Shown: positions 1 through 7,982 of the stretch, one piece after another | How positions within the stretch are numbered: position 1 is the first letter of the stretch | How the letters are laid out: every line of letters starts with the position of its first letter | Assembly (NCBI GenBank): GCA_900550395.1 | Contig: URSD01000007.1 | Location: forward strand, 1-64,000 | Direction of reading: 5' to 3' | DNA: 64,000 bases | DNA from: an uncultured Porphyromonadaceae bacterium | GTDB lineage: Bacteria; Bacteroidota; Bacteroidia; Bacteroidales; Muribaculaceae | Position numbers and translations under genes: made by a program | The notes under the pieces: generated by a model | What the model saw: only the letters and a program-made list of their open reading frames with translations | Database searches by the model: none | What the model was told of the DNA's origin: nothing

Positions 1-86
1 TAGGTGATAGTCCCCGACGTCAGGGTTGCCTTGTGACCCGCATCGAGCCAAGCTCGGCCAGCACACTCTCGCGCACAAACACACAT

Positions 87-120
87 ACAGCCGCATGCCC
101 TGGTACCAGCATGCGGCTGT
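87..120 (+). terminator. Stem-loop terminator, possibly shared by both strands
   Basis: A perfect 12-bp inverted repeat (87-98 with 109-120) encloses a 10-base loop and is followed on the plus strand by a T-rich stretch. It probably ends a plus-strand transcript entering from outside the window. It also lies just past the stop codon of the TIR gene on the other strand, so it may serve both. No coding sequence is recognised in bases 1-86. Confidence 0.75.
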
Positions 121-128
121 TTTGTTTA

Positions 129-1526
129 TTATCGTATTTTAAAATCGCGTTTACCTATGCACTTGCCATTGTACCAGTACTCCACGCTGTAATCCCCGGC
201 CGACCAGGTTCCTTTTTCTTTACCTCCCCACCCATCCAAAGTTTTAGATGCAAGTGTGTAGGGCGATAACTCTATGGACGTGTTATAAGAGTATCCTGTT
301 GGAGAGGAAGCACCCGTTGACAAACCGTTTGGACCAATGATTTTCACATAAATATCGTCCTCAAACTCTGTGTCACTTATAAAATCGGCCGATGTTCTAA
401 GATAAGTGGAACGTGAGGAATATATCGGTGCATTAGGCTCGTCCCCGTCATTCCAGACCTTTATATTGGATGCCACTACGGGAGAGTCAGCGAACATAAG
501 ATCCAATGCCTTTTTAGTTGAATTCAGTTCAGATCTGTTCTGCTGCAATTCATTCAGATAGGATTCTGCCTCCTGTGCGGAATCGCCGACCAGATACAGA
601 CAGCCGAGTATCACATATACCACCAGAATGAATGTGGTAATCAGCACCCCTTTGGCGTTTCTCGACAGCCAGGACATTTTTTTCTGTCCGGCGGGTTCCT
701 GTTTTTTGGCCTTTTCCGCTTCCAGTGCCTTCTTCAGGGCTTCAACGTCCTTCTCGTGCGCTTCCTTGGAAATAACGGCAGGACTGTTGTGTCTGCCGCT
801 GCACAGGCTGCGGTGCAAAGCCAGCTGTTCCTGATCGACTGTCGAAAGATAATCGAGTTCCTCCACCCCGTCTATAGGAGAGAGATTCCATGCGCAACAG
901 CCGCAATACGTCTTTCCGGGTTCAACCTTGTTGCCGCATACGGGGCATATCCGCGACATATCCAGGTCCTTGAGAACGTCGTCTACCTTGTGTCCCTTGA
1001 TGGAAAGCGCATATGCTCCCTGCTTGTAGTCCTCGCCGTACTCCACAAGACGTTTTTTCAGCTCGCGCCGCTTGTGTTCCTGTTCCTGCCTGAGCGATTC
1101 GTTGCGGCGGCGCTGACGCGATTGCTCGGTCTCCACATAGCGGAGGAGCGTGTCGCCGAAGTTGTTGAAATCGAGCGATTCATATTTCCACAGGTCGGCG
1201 TTGATGTCGTTGACATTGGTGTCCTTGAGTATGGTGACAATGTTTCCTTGCTTGAATCCCTTGAGCTTGGCGTTGACAAACCAGTCCCATTCGTAGAAGA
1301 CCCAGCGCGAATCGATGTACTCGGCCTTGGAGGTAAAGACAATTATGTGTTCCACATCTTTCAGTACCGATGTGATTGCCTTGCGGTATTCCGATTCGCC
1401 GAGGCTGCGCAGCTCCTTTGAGGTCAGGAACGCGTTTATACCATTATCACGCAGGAAGTTGTATATATCCTCCGCATATACATAATCCTCGCTCTTGCAG
1501 GAAATGAAAACATCATACTTATCCAT
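129..1526 (-). CDS. Membrane-anchored TIR domain / zinc-ribbon protein
   Basis: 465 residues. Residues 4-125 look like a TIR domain: the start reads DVFISCKSED, and Glu79 in WVFYEWD sits where TIR NADases carry the catalytic glutamate. A basic, glutamine-rich coiled-coil stretch (about 132-165) follows. A zinc ribbon comes next (Cys194, Cys197, Cys208, Cys211), then a second charged coil (255-283), one membrane helix (about 293-314) and a beta-rich C-terminal part (350-465) that would face the periplasm. TIR domains signal by protein contact or by cleaving NAD+; which applies here is unknown. The start follows a good promoter 26 bases upstream. No partner effector gene lies beside it. The C-terminal part is more AT-rich than the TIR-encoding part, hinting at domain shuffling. 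A role in phage defence or envelope sensing is inference only. Confidence 0.82.
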   Translation of the reverse strand: MDKYDVFISCKSEDYVYAEDIYNFLRDNGINAFLTSKELRSLGESEYRKAITSVLKDVEHIIVFTSKAEYIDSRWVFYEWDWFVNAKLKGFKQGNIVTILKDTNVNDINADLWKYESLDFNNFGDTLLRYVETEQSRQRRRNESLRQEQEHKRRELKKRLVEYGEDYKQGAYALSIKGHKVDDVLKDLDMSRICPVCGNKVEPGKTYCGCCAWNLSPIDGVEELDYLSTVDQEQLALHRSLCSGRHNSPAVISKEAHEKDVEALKKALEAEKAKKQEPAGQKKMSWLSRNAKGVLITTFILVVYVILGCLYLVGDSAQEAESYLNELQQNRSELNSTKKALDLMFADSPVVASNIKVWNDGDEPNAPIYSSRSTYLRTSADFISDTEFEDDIYVKIIGPNGLSTGASSPTGYSYNTSIELSPYTLASKTLDGWGGKEKGTWSAGDYSVEYWYNGKCIGKRDFKIR

Positions 1527-1551
1527 CGACGGGCCTGTTGGTTTCTTTCCG

Positions 1552-1583
1552 CAAAGTTAATTACAATTCTTATAATCTGCAAA
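1552..1583 (-). promoter_or_regulatory. Bacteroidetes promoter of the TIR gene
   Basis: On the minus strand TTTG (1580-1583), a 20-base spacer and TAACTTTG (1552-1559) match the Bacteroidetes -33/-7 consensus exactly. Transcription would begin near 1545, leaving a leader of about 20 bases. The TIR gene is therefore transcribed independently of the transporter gene upstream. Confidence 0.75.
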
Positions 1584-1584
1584 T

Positions 1585-2925
1585 TTACAGTCCTCCTATA
1601 AATACGATAAGGATGCCGGCGGGAGCGACGTAGCGCATGCAGAATACCAGCAGGCGGATGGCAAACGACATGCGGCGGCCACCGCAGAGCTCGTTTTCAA
1701 GCACGGTGCGCTTCAGCACCCAGCCGGTGAAGACGGAGATCAGCAGACCGCCGACAGGCAGCAGAATATTGGAGGAAAAATAGTCGAAGGCGTCGAACAC
1801 GGTCTTGCCGAAAATGCGCCATCCGTTGAGACATCCGAACGAGAGGGCGCACAAAGTGCCGAGCACGGAGGCGACTCCGATGTTCAGCGCCGTTGCGCGC
1901 CGACGTCCCATATGGCAGTCGTCGCACAGCCACGCGATAGAGATCTCGCTCATGGAAATGGTGCTCGTCAGCGACGCGAGAAAGAGCAGTACGAAGAAGA
2001 GCGTGCTCCACACCATGCCGTAGGACATGTCGGCGAAAATGGCCGGAAGCACCTCGAACACGAGTTTGGGTCCCGCGGCGGGTTGCTGACCGTAGGTGAA
2101 CACGGCAGGGAAGATGATGACACCGGCAAGCACGGCCACGAGAGTGTCGAGCAACGCCGTGGTGACGGCGGTCTTAACCAGCGGCGTACGGCGCGAGAAG
2201 TAGCTTGAATAGGTGATGAGGCATCCCAGGCCGAGGCTCAGGGAGAAGAACGCCTGACCCATCGCGCCGAGGACAGTGGAGGGCGTGAGCTGCGAGAAAT
2301 CGGGACTGAAAAGGAAGCGCAGGCCCTCGCCGGCGCCTGGCATGAACAGTGAATGAATGCAGAAAGCCACGAGGATGACAAAGAGCAGCGGCATAAGCAC
2401 ATTGCTCACCTTCTCGATGCCTTTCTCCACGCCACGCGAGAGGATGAGATAGTTGCAGGCGAGGAAGAGCAGCGTCCACATGACGGGGCGCCATCCCGAG
2501 GCGGCGAAAGCGTCGAAACGATTGTGTAGGGCGTCGGGCGAATGCAGGTCGCCGAAGCCCGTCACGGACTGCCATATGTACTCCATGGTCCAGCCGGCCA
2601 CCACTGAGTAAAAGCCGAGAATAAGCACCGAGGCAAGAATGCCCATATAGCCGACGGCGCTCCACAGCGAGCGCGGGGCCAGTCGGCGGAAAGCCGAGCG
2701 AACGTTGGTGCCCGTGTGGCGTCCTATTACAAACTCGGCCAGAATCACCGGCACACCTATAATGAATACAAACAGCAGATACGTAAGCATGAATGCTCCG
2801 CCCCCATGCGTTCCGGCTTCATAAGGGAAACGCCATATGTTTCCGAGCCCGACGGCCGAACCGACAGTCACCGCCACTACGCCAAGGCGTGTGGCGAACT
2901 GCCCTCGTGTGTTTTTTTCAGTCAT
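1585..2925 (-). CDS. Sodium-dependent transporter, NSS (SNF) family
   Basis: 446 residues, the usual size for bacterial neurotransmitter:sodium symporter family members, with about 11 hydrophobic segments. The first membrane segment carries the family signature: GSAVGLGNIWRFPY at residues 22-35, the unwound substrate- and sodium-binding part of helix 1. Bacterial members import amino acids with sodium across the inner membrane; the substrate cannot be told here. Its ATG overlaps the stop codon of the AI-2E family gene upstream by 4 bases, so the two are co-transcribed and probably translationally coupled. Confidence 0.9.
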   Translation of the reverse strand: MTEKNTRGQFATRLGVVAVTVGSAVGLGNIWRFPYEAGTHGGGAFMLTYLLFVFIIGVPVILAEFVIGRHTGTNVRSAFRRLAPRSLWSAVGYMGILASVLILGFYSVVAGWTMEYIWQSVTGFGDLHSPDALHNRFDAFAASGWRPVMWTLLFLACNYLILSRGVEKGIEKVSNVLMPLLFVILVAFCIHSLFMPGAGEGLRFLFSPDFSQLTPSTVLGAMGQAFFSLSLGLGCLITYSSYFSRRTPLVKTAVTTALLDTLVAVLAGVIIFPAVFTYGQQPAAGPKLVFEVLPAIFADMSYGMVWSTLFFVLLFLASLTSTISMSEISIAWLCDDCHMGRRRATALNIGVASVLGTLCALSFGCLNGWRIFGKTVFDAFDYFSSNILLPVGGLLISVFTGWVLKRTVLENELCGGRRMSFAIRLLVFCMRYVAPAGILIVFIGGL

Positions 2926-4061
2926 TCTTCAGGAAATTCAGTCATTTTTTCAAGAGCCTCCACGTCGCGTAGTCGCTCGTCCGGCGTCTCTCCGTCCTCA
3001 CGGCTGGAGATATAGCGGTTGTAGTAAGCGAGCAGCAAAGTGGTAAGCGGCAGGGCTATTATCAGTCCGATAAAGCCGAGCAAGGTGCCCCAGGCCGAGA
3101 TAGACAGCAGGATGATGGCGGGGTTCAGCCCCATGGCCTTGCCCATGATGCGCGGCACGAGCACCAGGTCCTGGATGCACTGCACGATGATGTACACCAG
3201 CATGCAGGCCCACCATATCTGCCAGAACTCCACGTTGCCGTCCATGCTGTAGACAAGGCAGAGCAGCGTCGTGGGCACGATGGATATGAGCTGTAGGTAC
3301 GGCACCATGTTGAGCAGCCCGATGAACATGCCGAGCACGATGGCAAGCGGCAGCCCCACGATGACGAAGCCTATGCTGAAAAGCACTCCCACGAGGAAAG
3401 CCACCAGTGCCTGTCCGCGGAAATAGTGGTTCATGCTGATCTTCACCTCGTGGGCGACGGAGAACACCAGGTCGCGGCGCTTGGGAGGCACCATGCGCTT
3501 GAAGCCGCGGAGCAGGCGCTCGTAGTCGAGCATGATGAAGACCACGTACAGCACCACAAGAAACCAGTTGAGCACGGCCAGCACAAGGTTGAATCCGCCG
3601 GCCACGAAATCCTGGAGCATGGAGCTGACGTCGTGCCAGTCCTGACGCGTCATGCGCGACGCAATGGCCTTGAAGTCAATCTCGTTGCGCAGAAAATCGT
3701 GCACGCCCTCCGGGATAAACGGTATGGAGGCCGGCTCGGCGGCGTAATGGCCTATGAGCACGGCCATCTGGCGCATCTCGGCGGCTATCCCGGGCATAAA
3801 GATGACGCCCAGGGCAATCATCAGCAGCACCGTCTCGAAAAGCGTCAGGAAGATGGGCACTATGCGCGTCCGCACCCGCAGGAGCCGCTTGTTGTACTGC
3901 ACGAACGGCTCAAGCATATAGGCAATGAGCCATGCCACGAGAAAGGGCAGCAGAACATCGCGCAACAGACCTATGATCCAGACAGCCAGCAGCACACCGA
4001 GGGTCGATATGACAAGGCGCACTACCCTGTCGAACGTGTACGGACGAGAAGTTTCTGACAT
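2922..4061 (-). CDS. AI-2E family (PerM-like) membrane transporter
   Basis: 379 residues from the chosen ATG, with about eight hydrophobic segments. The C-terminal half carries the conserved glycine- and proline-rich pattern of the AI-2E/PerM family (for example VGLPLAIVLGMFIGLLNMVP). Members export small molecules or act as ion/proton antiporters; the name comes from TqsA in E. coli and does not prove autoinducer transport here. An in-frame ATG at 4082 lies inside the promoter box (4080-4087), so the downstream ATG at 4061 is preferred. It is the first gene of a two-gene operon with the NSS transporter. Confidence 0.87.
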   Translation of the reverse strand: MSETSRPYTFDRVVRLVISTLGVLLAVWIIGLLRDVLLPFLVAWLIAYMLEPFVQYNKRLLRVRTRIVPIFLTLFETVLLMIALGVIFMPGIAAEMRQMAVLIGHYAAEPASIPFIPEGVHDFLRNEIDFKAIASRMTRQDWHDVSSMLQDFVAGGFNLVLAVLNWFLVVLYVVFIMLDYERLLRGFKRMVPPKRRDLVFSVAHEVKISMNHYFRGQALVAFLVGVLFSIGFVIVGLPLAIVLGMFIGLLNMVPYLQLISIVPTTLLCLVYSMDGNVEFWQIWWACMLVYIIVQCIQDLVLVPRIMGKAMGLNPAIILLSISAWGTLLGFIGLIIALPLTTLLLAYYNRYISSREDGETPDERLRDVEALEKMTEFPEE

Positions 4062-4079
4062 TTTCTTGAAATTATGGAA

Positions 4080-4108
4080 CAAAGTTAGTGATTAATTTAC
4101 TAATTTTG
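4080..4108. promoter_or_regulatory. Divergent promoter pair between AI-2E and MFS genes
   Basis: Two TAnnTTTG boxes sit back to back: TAACTTTG on the minus strand (4080-4087) for the AI-2E/NSS operon and TAATTTTG on the plus strand (4101-4108) for the MFS gene. No strong -33 element is visible for either, and each would overlap the other promoter. Confidence 0.6.
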
Positions 4109-4135
4109 CAGTTAAAATATCTATAATCCATCATT

Positions 4136-5557
4136 ATGACAGAAAAAACGCAACAATTGCTTAACGACAAGGCGTGGGCCCGCTGGCTCGCACTGGTGCT
4201 GATAGCATCAATGATGTTCTTCGCCTACATGTTCGTCGACGTCATGTCGCCCCTGAAGTCGCTTCTTGAGGAAAAACTGCACTGGGACAGCTCCACATTC
4301 GGCACCTACGCCGCATCGGAGTATTTCCTGAACGTGTTTTTCTTCTTCCTTATTTTCGCAGGCATAATCCTTGACAAGACAGGCATCCGCTTCACGGGCC
4401 TGTTGTCGGCATCGCTGATGGTGATAGGCGCGTCCATCAAGCTTATAGGTATCAGCGAATGGTTCGAGACCACGGCGCTGTGCGGCTGGCTCGACAGCTG
4501 GTGGAGCAGCTTCCCGGGCAGCGCCAAGATGGCGTCGCTGGGCTTCATGATCTTCGGCTGCGGCTGCGAGATGGCCGGCACGACCGTATCCAAGGCCATT
4601 GCGAAGTGGTTCAAAGGCAAGGAGATGGCGCTGGCGATGGGCGTGGAGATGTCGATCGCGCGTCTGGGCGTATTCGCAGTGATGTGGATTTCTCCTCTGA
4701 TTTCCGGCATGTTCGACCAGTCGGTGCTGGCTCCCGTGGCATTCTGCACCGCCCTGCTCGTCATTGGCCTGCTCAGCTACACCGTGTTTGTGTTCATGGA
4801 CCGCAAGTTCGACCGTCAGCTGGCGGCCGTAGGCGAGCTTAACGGCGAGGACACCGGCGGCGAGGACGAGGAGTTCCACATCTCCGACCTCGGCAAGATA
4901 TTCCGCAGCAAGATGTTCTGGCTCGTAGCCCTGCTGTGCGTGCTCTACTACAGCGGCATCTTCCCCTTCCAGCGCTACGCTCCCAACTACGTGCAGGAGA
5001 CCCTCGGCGTAAGCGCCGAGACGGCATCGCGCCTCTTCAGCGTCTTCCCCATCCTGGCTATGGTGCTCACCCCCTTCCTCGGCGCGTTCCTCGACTATAA
5101 GGGCCACGGAGCCACGATGCTTATCATCGGCGCCATTATCATGACGTGCTGCCACCTCGGCTTCGCATTCCTGCTGCCGGCGGTTCCGCAGGTATGGCTG
5201 GCCGTGACACTCATACTCGTGCTCGGCGTAAGCTTCTCGCTCGTGCCCGCCGCCCTGTGGCCGTCTGTTCCGAAGATTATAGACAACAACATCCTCGGCT
5301 CGGCCTACTGCCTGATATTCTGGATACAGAACATCGGTCTCTGCCTCGTGCCGCTGCTCATAGGCGAGACACTCGACGCCACCGGCGGCTACTTCGTGCC
5401 GATGCTCATTTTCGCCACATTCGGCGTGCTCGCCATCTTCTTCGGCATCTGGCTGAAGGTACTCAACAGCAAGCACAACTACGGCCTTGAAGAGCCCAAC
5501 GTGAAGAAAGAAAACGACGCTACTCTCGCCGCCGAAGCCGAGAGCGCGGAGGAGTAA
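4136..5557 (+). CDS. MFS transporter
   Basis: 473 residues with about twelve hydrophobic helices split into two halves by an acidic loop (about residues 230-255), the standard layout of the major facilitator superfamily. The helix 2-3 loop has the ILDKTGIRFTG pattern, a variant of the DxxG-R/K motif, and the second half repeats it as FLDYKGHG. Overall it resembles the MFSD1-like branch of the superfamily found in Bacteroidetes, whose animal members move dipeptides; this substrate hint is weak. The C-terminus is a short acidic tail. It is a single-gene unit with its own promoter and a strong terminator. Confidence 0.85.
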   Translation: MTEKTQQLLNDKAWARWLALVLIASMMFFAYMFVDVMSPLKSLLEEKLHWDSSTFGTYAASEYFLNVFFFFLIFAGIILDKTGIRFTGLLSASLMVIGASIKLIGISEWFETTALCGWLDSWWSSFPGSAKMASLGFMIFGCGCEMAGTTVSKAIAKWFKGKEMALAMGVEMSIARLGVFAVMWISPLISGMFDQSVLAPVAFCTALLVIGLLSYTVFVFMDRKFDRQLAAVGELNGEDTGGEDEEFHISDLGKIFRSKMFWLVALLCVLYYSGIFPFQRYAPNYVQETLGVSAETASRLFSVFPILAMVLTPFLGAFLDYKGHGATMLIIGAIIMTCCHLGFAFLLPAVPQVWLAVTLILVLGVSFSLVPAALWPSVPKIIDNNILGSAYCLIFWIQNIGLCLVPLLIGETLDATGGYFVPMLIFATFGVLAIFFGIWLKVLNSKHNYGLEEPNVKKENDATLAAEAESAEE

Positions 5558-5579
5558 ACCGTTACTCTCACATACGCAG

Positions 5580-5623
5580 ATACGTTCCGCAATCACCGCC
5601 CGGGCGGTGATTGCGGAACGTAT
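5580..5623 (+). terminator. Long palindromic terminator after the MFS gene
   Basis: A perfect 21-bp inverted repeat (5580-5600 with 5603-5623) with a 2-base centre is followed by TTTTAGAAT. It ends the MFS transcript. The next 195 bases (5624-5819) are AT-rich and hold nothing recognisable. Confidence 0.85.
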
Positions 5624-5819
5624 TTTAGAATATAATGTATGGTTCATGAGATAGACAAATTGCATATGCAAATATATTATCAAAGCAACCACATCAAAAC
5701 AAAGCTATAACGCCAGCATAGCCGAAGGCCACCATAAATCCCGTATGCATACTGTTCTTTAGATTTTGATTCATATTTTCATATTTTGATACGGCTACCC
5801 TGAATATGTTATAGAACAT

Positions 5820-5850
5820 TTTGATTGTAAAAAAAATATTAGTACCTTTG
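5820..5850 (+). promoter_or_regulatory. Promoter of the folded leader and small exported protein
   Basis: TTTG at 5820-5823, a 19-base spacer and TACCTTTG at 5843-5850 give an exact Bacteroidetes promoter. Transcription would start near 5857, about 250 bases before the first plausible start codon, so a long untranslated leader is made. Confidence 0.75.
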
Positions 5851-5853
5851 CAT

Positions 5854-6105
5854 TGTCAGTAAGAGAACTGACATACATCAAAAAAGAAGCGTTTTGCTTA
5901 TCTCTTATTGAGAAAACGTAGGAAATTTTCACAATGATGAGAGGATAGACAAAGCGGTTCTCACGCTATCGCGTGGGCTGCTATCCCTCATCTTCATCAT
6001 AGGTTTCCTACGACCTTCTCAATAGACGCGGGCAAAGTCAGTCCACGTTTCTTTATCAACTAATTGGTCGATAGGATTGTAAGGCCACTATTCATAGAAT
6101 CGCTT
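5854..6105 (+). promoter_or_regulatory. Structured 5' leader RNA candidate
   Basis: The transcript can fold into a long nested hairpin. Outer stem: 5907-5915 with 6017-6025 (9 bp). Then a 2x3 internal loop, and 5918-5926 with 6005-6013 (9 bp). Middle stem: 5937-5942 with 5988-5993 and 5944-5949 with 5982-5987, with one bulged A. Tip: 5961-5967 with 5972-5978 around a TATC loop. Upstream, 5854-5860 pairs with 5867-5873. The GTCAGT of that hairpin recurs at 6038-6043, so ACTGAC (5867-5872) has two possible partners on either side of the large hairpin, as expected of a switch. It resembles a cis-regulatory RNA, but no Rfam family was identified by eye. Confidence 0.65.
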
Positions 6106-6549
6106 ATGAAAATAGCGATAAATTTACTTGGTGAGGGAAATAAAAAGATTCCCTTATTGTTGCTCTTTGTATGCGCAGCATTCACTTCTGCTCTAGCAGA
6201 AAGCACATTCTTTTATAAAATTGGTGCTACCGACGGCGGCATGAATTGGACCGAAGCCGAGGATGATAAATTAGGAGCCCCGGCATATATAGTCTACGAT
6301 ATGGGTAATGCTGATTTCAGCATATTGAGCGTAACGTTCAAGAACGATTCACGTATAAAGCCCACTCCTTGTAAGTATCTAAAAACAGATGCAGATGGCT
6401 TCCGCATTTTTGAAGACGATATGGGTAGGTTAATCAAAATAAAAGGAACTAAACTAATAATAGTACATGAAATGCTTCATGCTCTTGACCCATTTGTGCC
6501 GTATATCATCATCTATAGTTCCGAACGTAGTATAGCTCCAGAGTACTAA
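6106..6549 (+). CDS. Small exported protein of unknown function
   Basis: 147 residues from the ATG at 6106; an earlier in-frame ATG at 6064 would add 14 residues but spoil the signal peptide. Residues 1-32 form a signal peptide (positive start, leucine core, ending SALA). The mature part is about 115 residues, mixed alpha/beta in look, with one cysteine and many aspartates. HEMLH (121-125) matches the HExxH zinc-protease pattern, but nothing else supports a protease. The gene is more AT-rich than its neighbours, which suggests recent acquisition. It sits behind the long folded leader and stands alone. I do not recognise the family. Confidence 0.6.
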   Translation: MKIAINLLGEGNKKIPLLLLFVCAAFTSALAESTFFYKIGATDGGMNWTEAEDDKLGAPAYIVYDMGNADFSILSVTFKNDSRIKPTPCKYLKTDADGFRIFEDDMGRLIKIKGTKLIIVHEMLHALDPFVPYIIIYSSERSIAPEY

Positions 6550-6580
6550 ATATCGACATCCAATAAAAATAAATTTAATT

Positions 6581-6629
6581 CCTTTTCCCGAACCAAGGCT
6601 CCCTGCAAGCGTCATGGCTCGGGAAAAGG
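6581..6629 (+). terminator. Stem-loop after the small exported protein gene
   Basis: CCTTTTCCCGA at 6581-6591 pairs perfectly with 6619-6629, with further partial pairing inside. No T-run follows, so termination is likely but not certain. Confidence 0.5.
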
Positions 6630-6638
6630 GCTATAAAG

Positions 6639-6656
6639 GATGTTGCCGACAACATC
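6639..6656 (-). terminator. Small hairpin downstream of ilvA
   Basis: GATGTTG (6639-6645) pairs with CAACATC (6650-6656) around a 4-base loop. On the minus strand a CTTTAT tail follows. It lies about 105 bases past the ilvA stop codon, so it may end that transcript. The stretch 6660-6760 between them has no gene and may be a dispersed repeat. Confidence 0.35.
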
Positions 6657-6762
6657 ATTAATCAGCCTTTAACGATGCCTTAACGGCAACGATTTTGCAG
6701 TGTAGTCGCTAACCCTGCCAAGGTGCCTGACTTTCCCAGACCGTGATAATATATAACATCTA

Positions 6763-7959
6763 TTAGTTGAGGACTTTGTAGCCTTTGGCGAGGAGGGAGT
6801 TGCGGATGTCGGAGATGTGGTTGGCGTCGCGGGTTTCCAGTTCGATGCGGATGGTACAGCCGTTGATTTCGGCGCTGGTGTTGATGCGCTCGTGGTTGAC
6901 GGAAATGATGTTGCCGCCGGCCTCGGCGATGACGGTGCAGACGCCGGAGAGCTGTCCGGGCTTGTCGGCGAGGTCGATGGTGAAGGTGTAGTTGCGTCCG
7001 CTTTTGGAGAGTCCGCGGGTGATGACGCGGCTGAATGTGTTGACGTCGATGTTGCCGCCGCTGACGAGGCAGACAACTTTCTTGCCCTTGACGGGCACCT
7101 TGTTGTACATAACGGCGGCCACGGAAACGGCGCCGGCGCCCTCGGCCACGAGCTTCTGCTGCTCGGTAAGGGCGAGGATGGCGGCGGCTATCTCCTCGTC
7201 GCTGACAGTCACGACCTCGTCGACGTACTTGTTGCACATCTCGAAGGTGTTGACACCCGGCTCCTTGACGGCTATGCCGTCGGCTATGGTGCTGACCTCG
7301 CTGAGGCGGGCGATGTGTCCTTCCTGAAGGGATGCGGCCATGGAGGGAGCGCCTGAGGACTGCACGCCGTAGACCTTGATCTCGGGGCGCAGCGTCTTGA
7401 TAGCGAAAGCCACGCCGCTGATGAGGCCACCGCCGCCGATGGGTACGACCACGGCGTCGACATCGGGCAGCTGCTCAAGTATCTCCAGACCGATGGTGCC
7501 CTGTCCGGCAATCACCTTGGGGTCGTCGAAGGGGTGAACGAAAGTGTAGCCATGCTGCTGTTGCAGCTCGACGGCCTTGGCGTAGGCGTCGTCGTAGACA
7601 CCCGGCACGAGGCACACCTCGGCGCCGTAGCTGCGCGTGGCTTCCACCTTGGAGATGGGCGCGCCGGCGGGCAGACAGATGATGGCCTTGATGCCGTTGC
7701 GCTGCGCACCGAGTGCGACGCCCTGCGCGTGGTTGCCTGCCGAGCAGGCAATGACGCCGCGGGCCTTCTCCTCGTCGCTGAGCTGCGATATTTTATAGTA
7801 AGCGCCGCGGAGCTTGAACGAGCCCGTCAGCTGAAGATTCTCAGTCTTAAGAAATACCTGCGCCTCGGGATTGATTTTCGGGGCGGGAATGACGGCCGTC
7901 TTGCGGGCTACGCCCTGCAACACTGCGGCGGCATTGAATATTTCGCTTATTTGCAGCAT
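6763..7959 (-). CDS. ilvA: Threonine ammonia-lyase (threonine dehydratase)
   Basis: 398 residues. It converts L-threonine to 2-oxobutanoate and ammonia, the first step of isoleucine synthesis, using pyridoxal phosphate. Lys49 in GSFKLRGAYY is the PLP lysine, and the GGGGL turn of the catalytic domain binds the cofactor phosphate. After the PLP domain (about 1-315) a single ACT domain (about 325-398) follows. This makes it the short form with one ACT domain, not the 500-residue E. coli IlvA with two. The start MLQISEIF at 7959 is chosen because the longer frame is non-homologous in look and runs into engB. It ends in its own stop and lies 23 bases after engB, so it is likely co-transcribed. 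Confidence 0.93.
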   Translation of the reverse strand: MLQISEIFNAAAVLQGVARKTAVIPAPKINPEAQVFLKTENLQLTGSFKLRGAYYKISQLSDEEKARGVIACSAGNHAQGVALGAQRNGIKAIICLPAGAPISKVEATRSYGAEVCLVPGVYDDAYAKAVELQQQHGYTFVHPFDDPKVIAGQGTIGLEILEQLPDVDAVVVPIGGGGLISGVAFAIKTLRPEIKVYGVQSSGAPSMAASLQEGHIARLSEVSTIADGIAVKEPGVNTFEMCNKYVDEVVTVSDEEIAAAILALTEQQKLVAEGAGAVSVAAVMYNKVPVKGKKVVCLVSGGNIDVNTFSRVITRGLSKSGRNYTFTIDLADKPGQLSGVCTVIAEAGGNIISVNHERINTSAEINGCTIRIELETRDANHISDIRNSLLAKGYKVLN

Positions 7960-7982
7960 TTTATGATGATTTAAGGAAATTT

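Noticed and set aside
33..269. A 78-residue frame near the left edge
   Set aside because: It runs through the terminator stem (87-120) into the antisense of the TIR gene and lacks features of a real protein.
1585..4061. A defence island around the TIR gene
   Set aside because: The next genes are ordinary transporters with a shared promoter, and no nuclease, methylase or second TIR/STING-type partner is visible to the right; the left side is outside the window.
4208..5692. A 494-residue minus-strand frame opposite the MFS gene
   Set aside because: It crosses the terminator at 5580-5623 and is antisense to a clear twelve-helix transporter.
6466..6480. HEMLH in the small exported protein as a zinc-protease site
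   Set aside because: HExxH occurs by chance often; no third ligand, no protease fold and a size of 115 mature residues do not fit.
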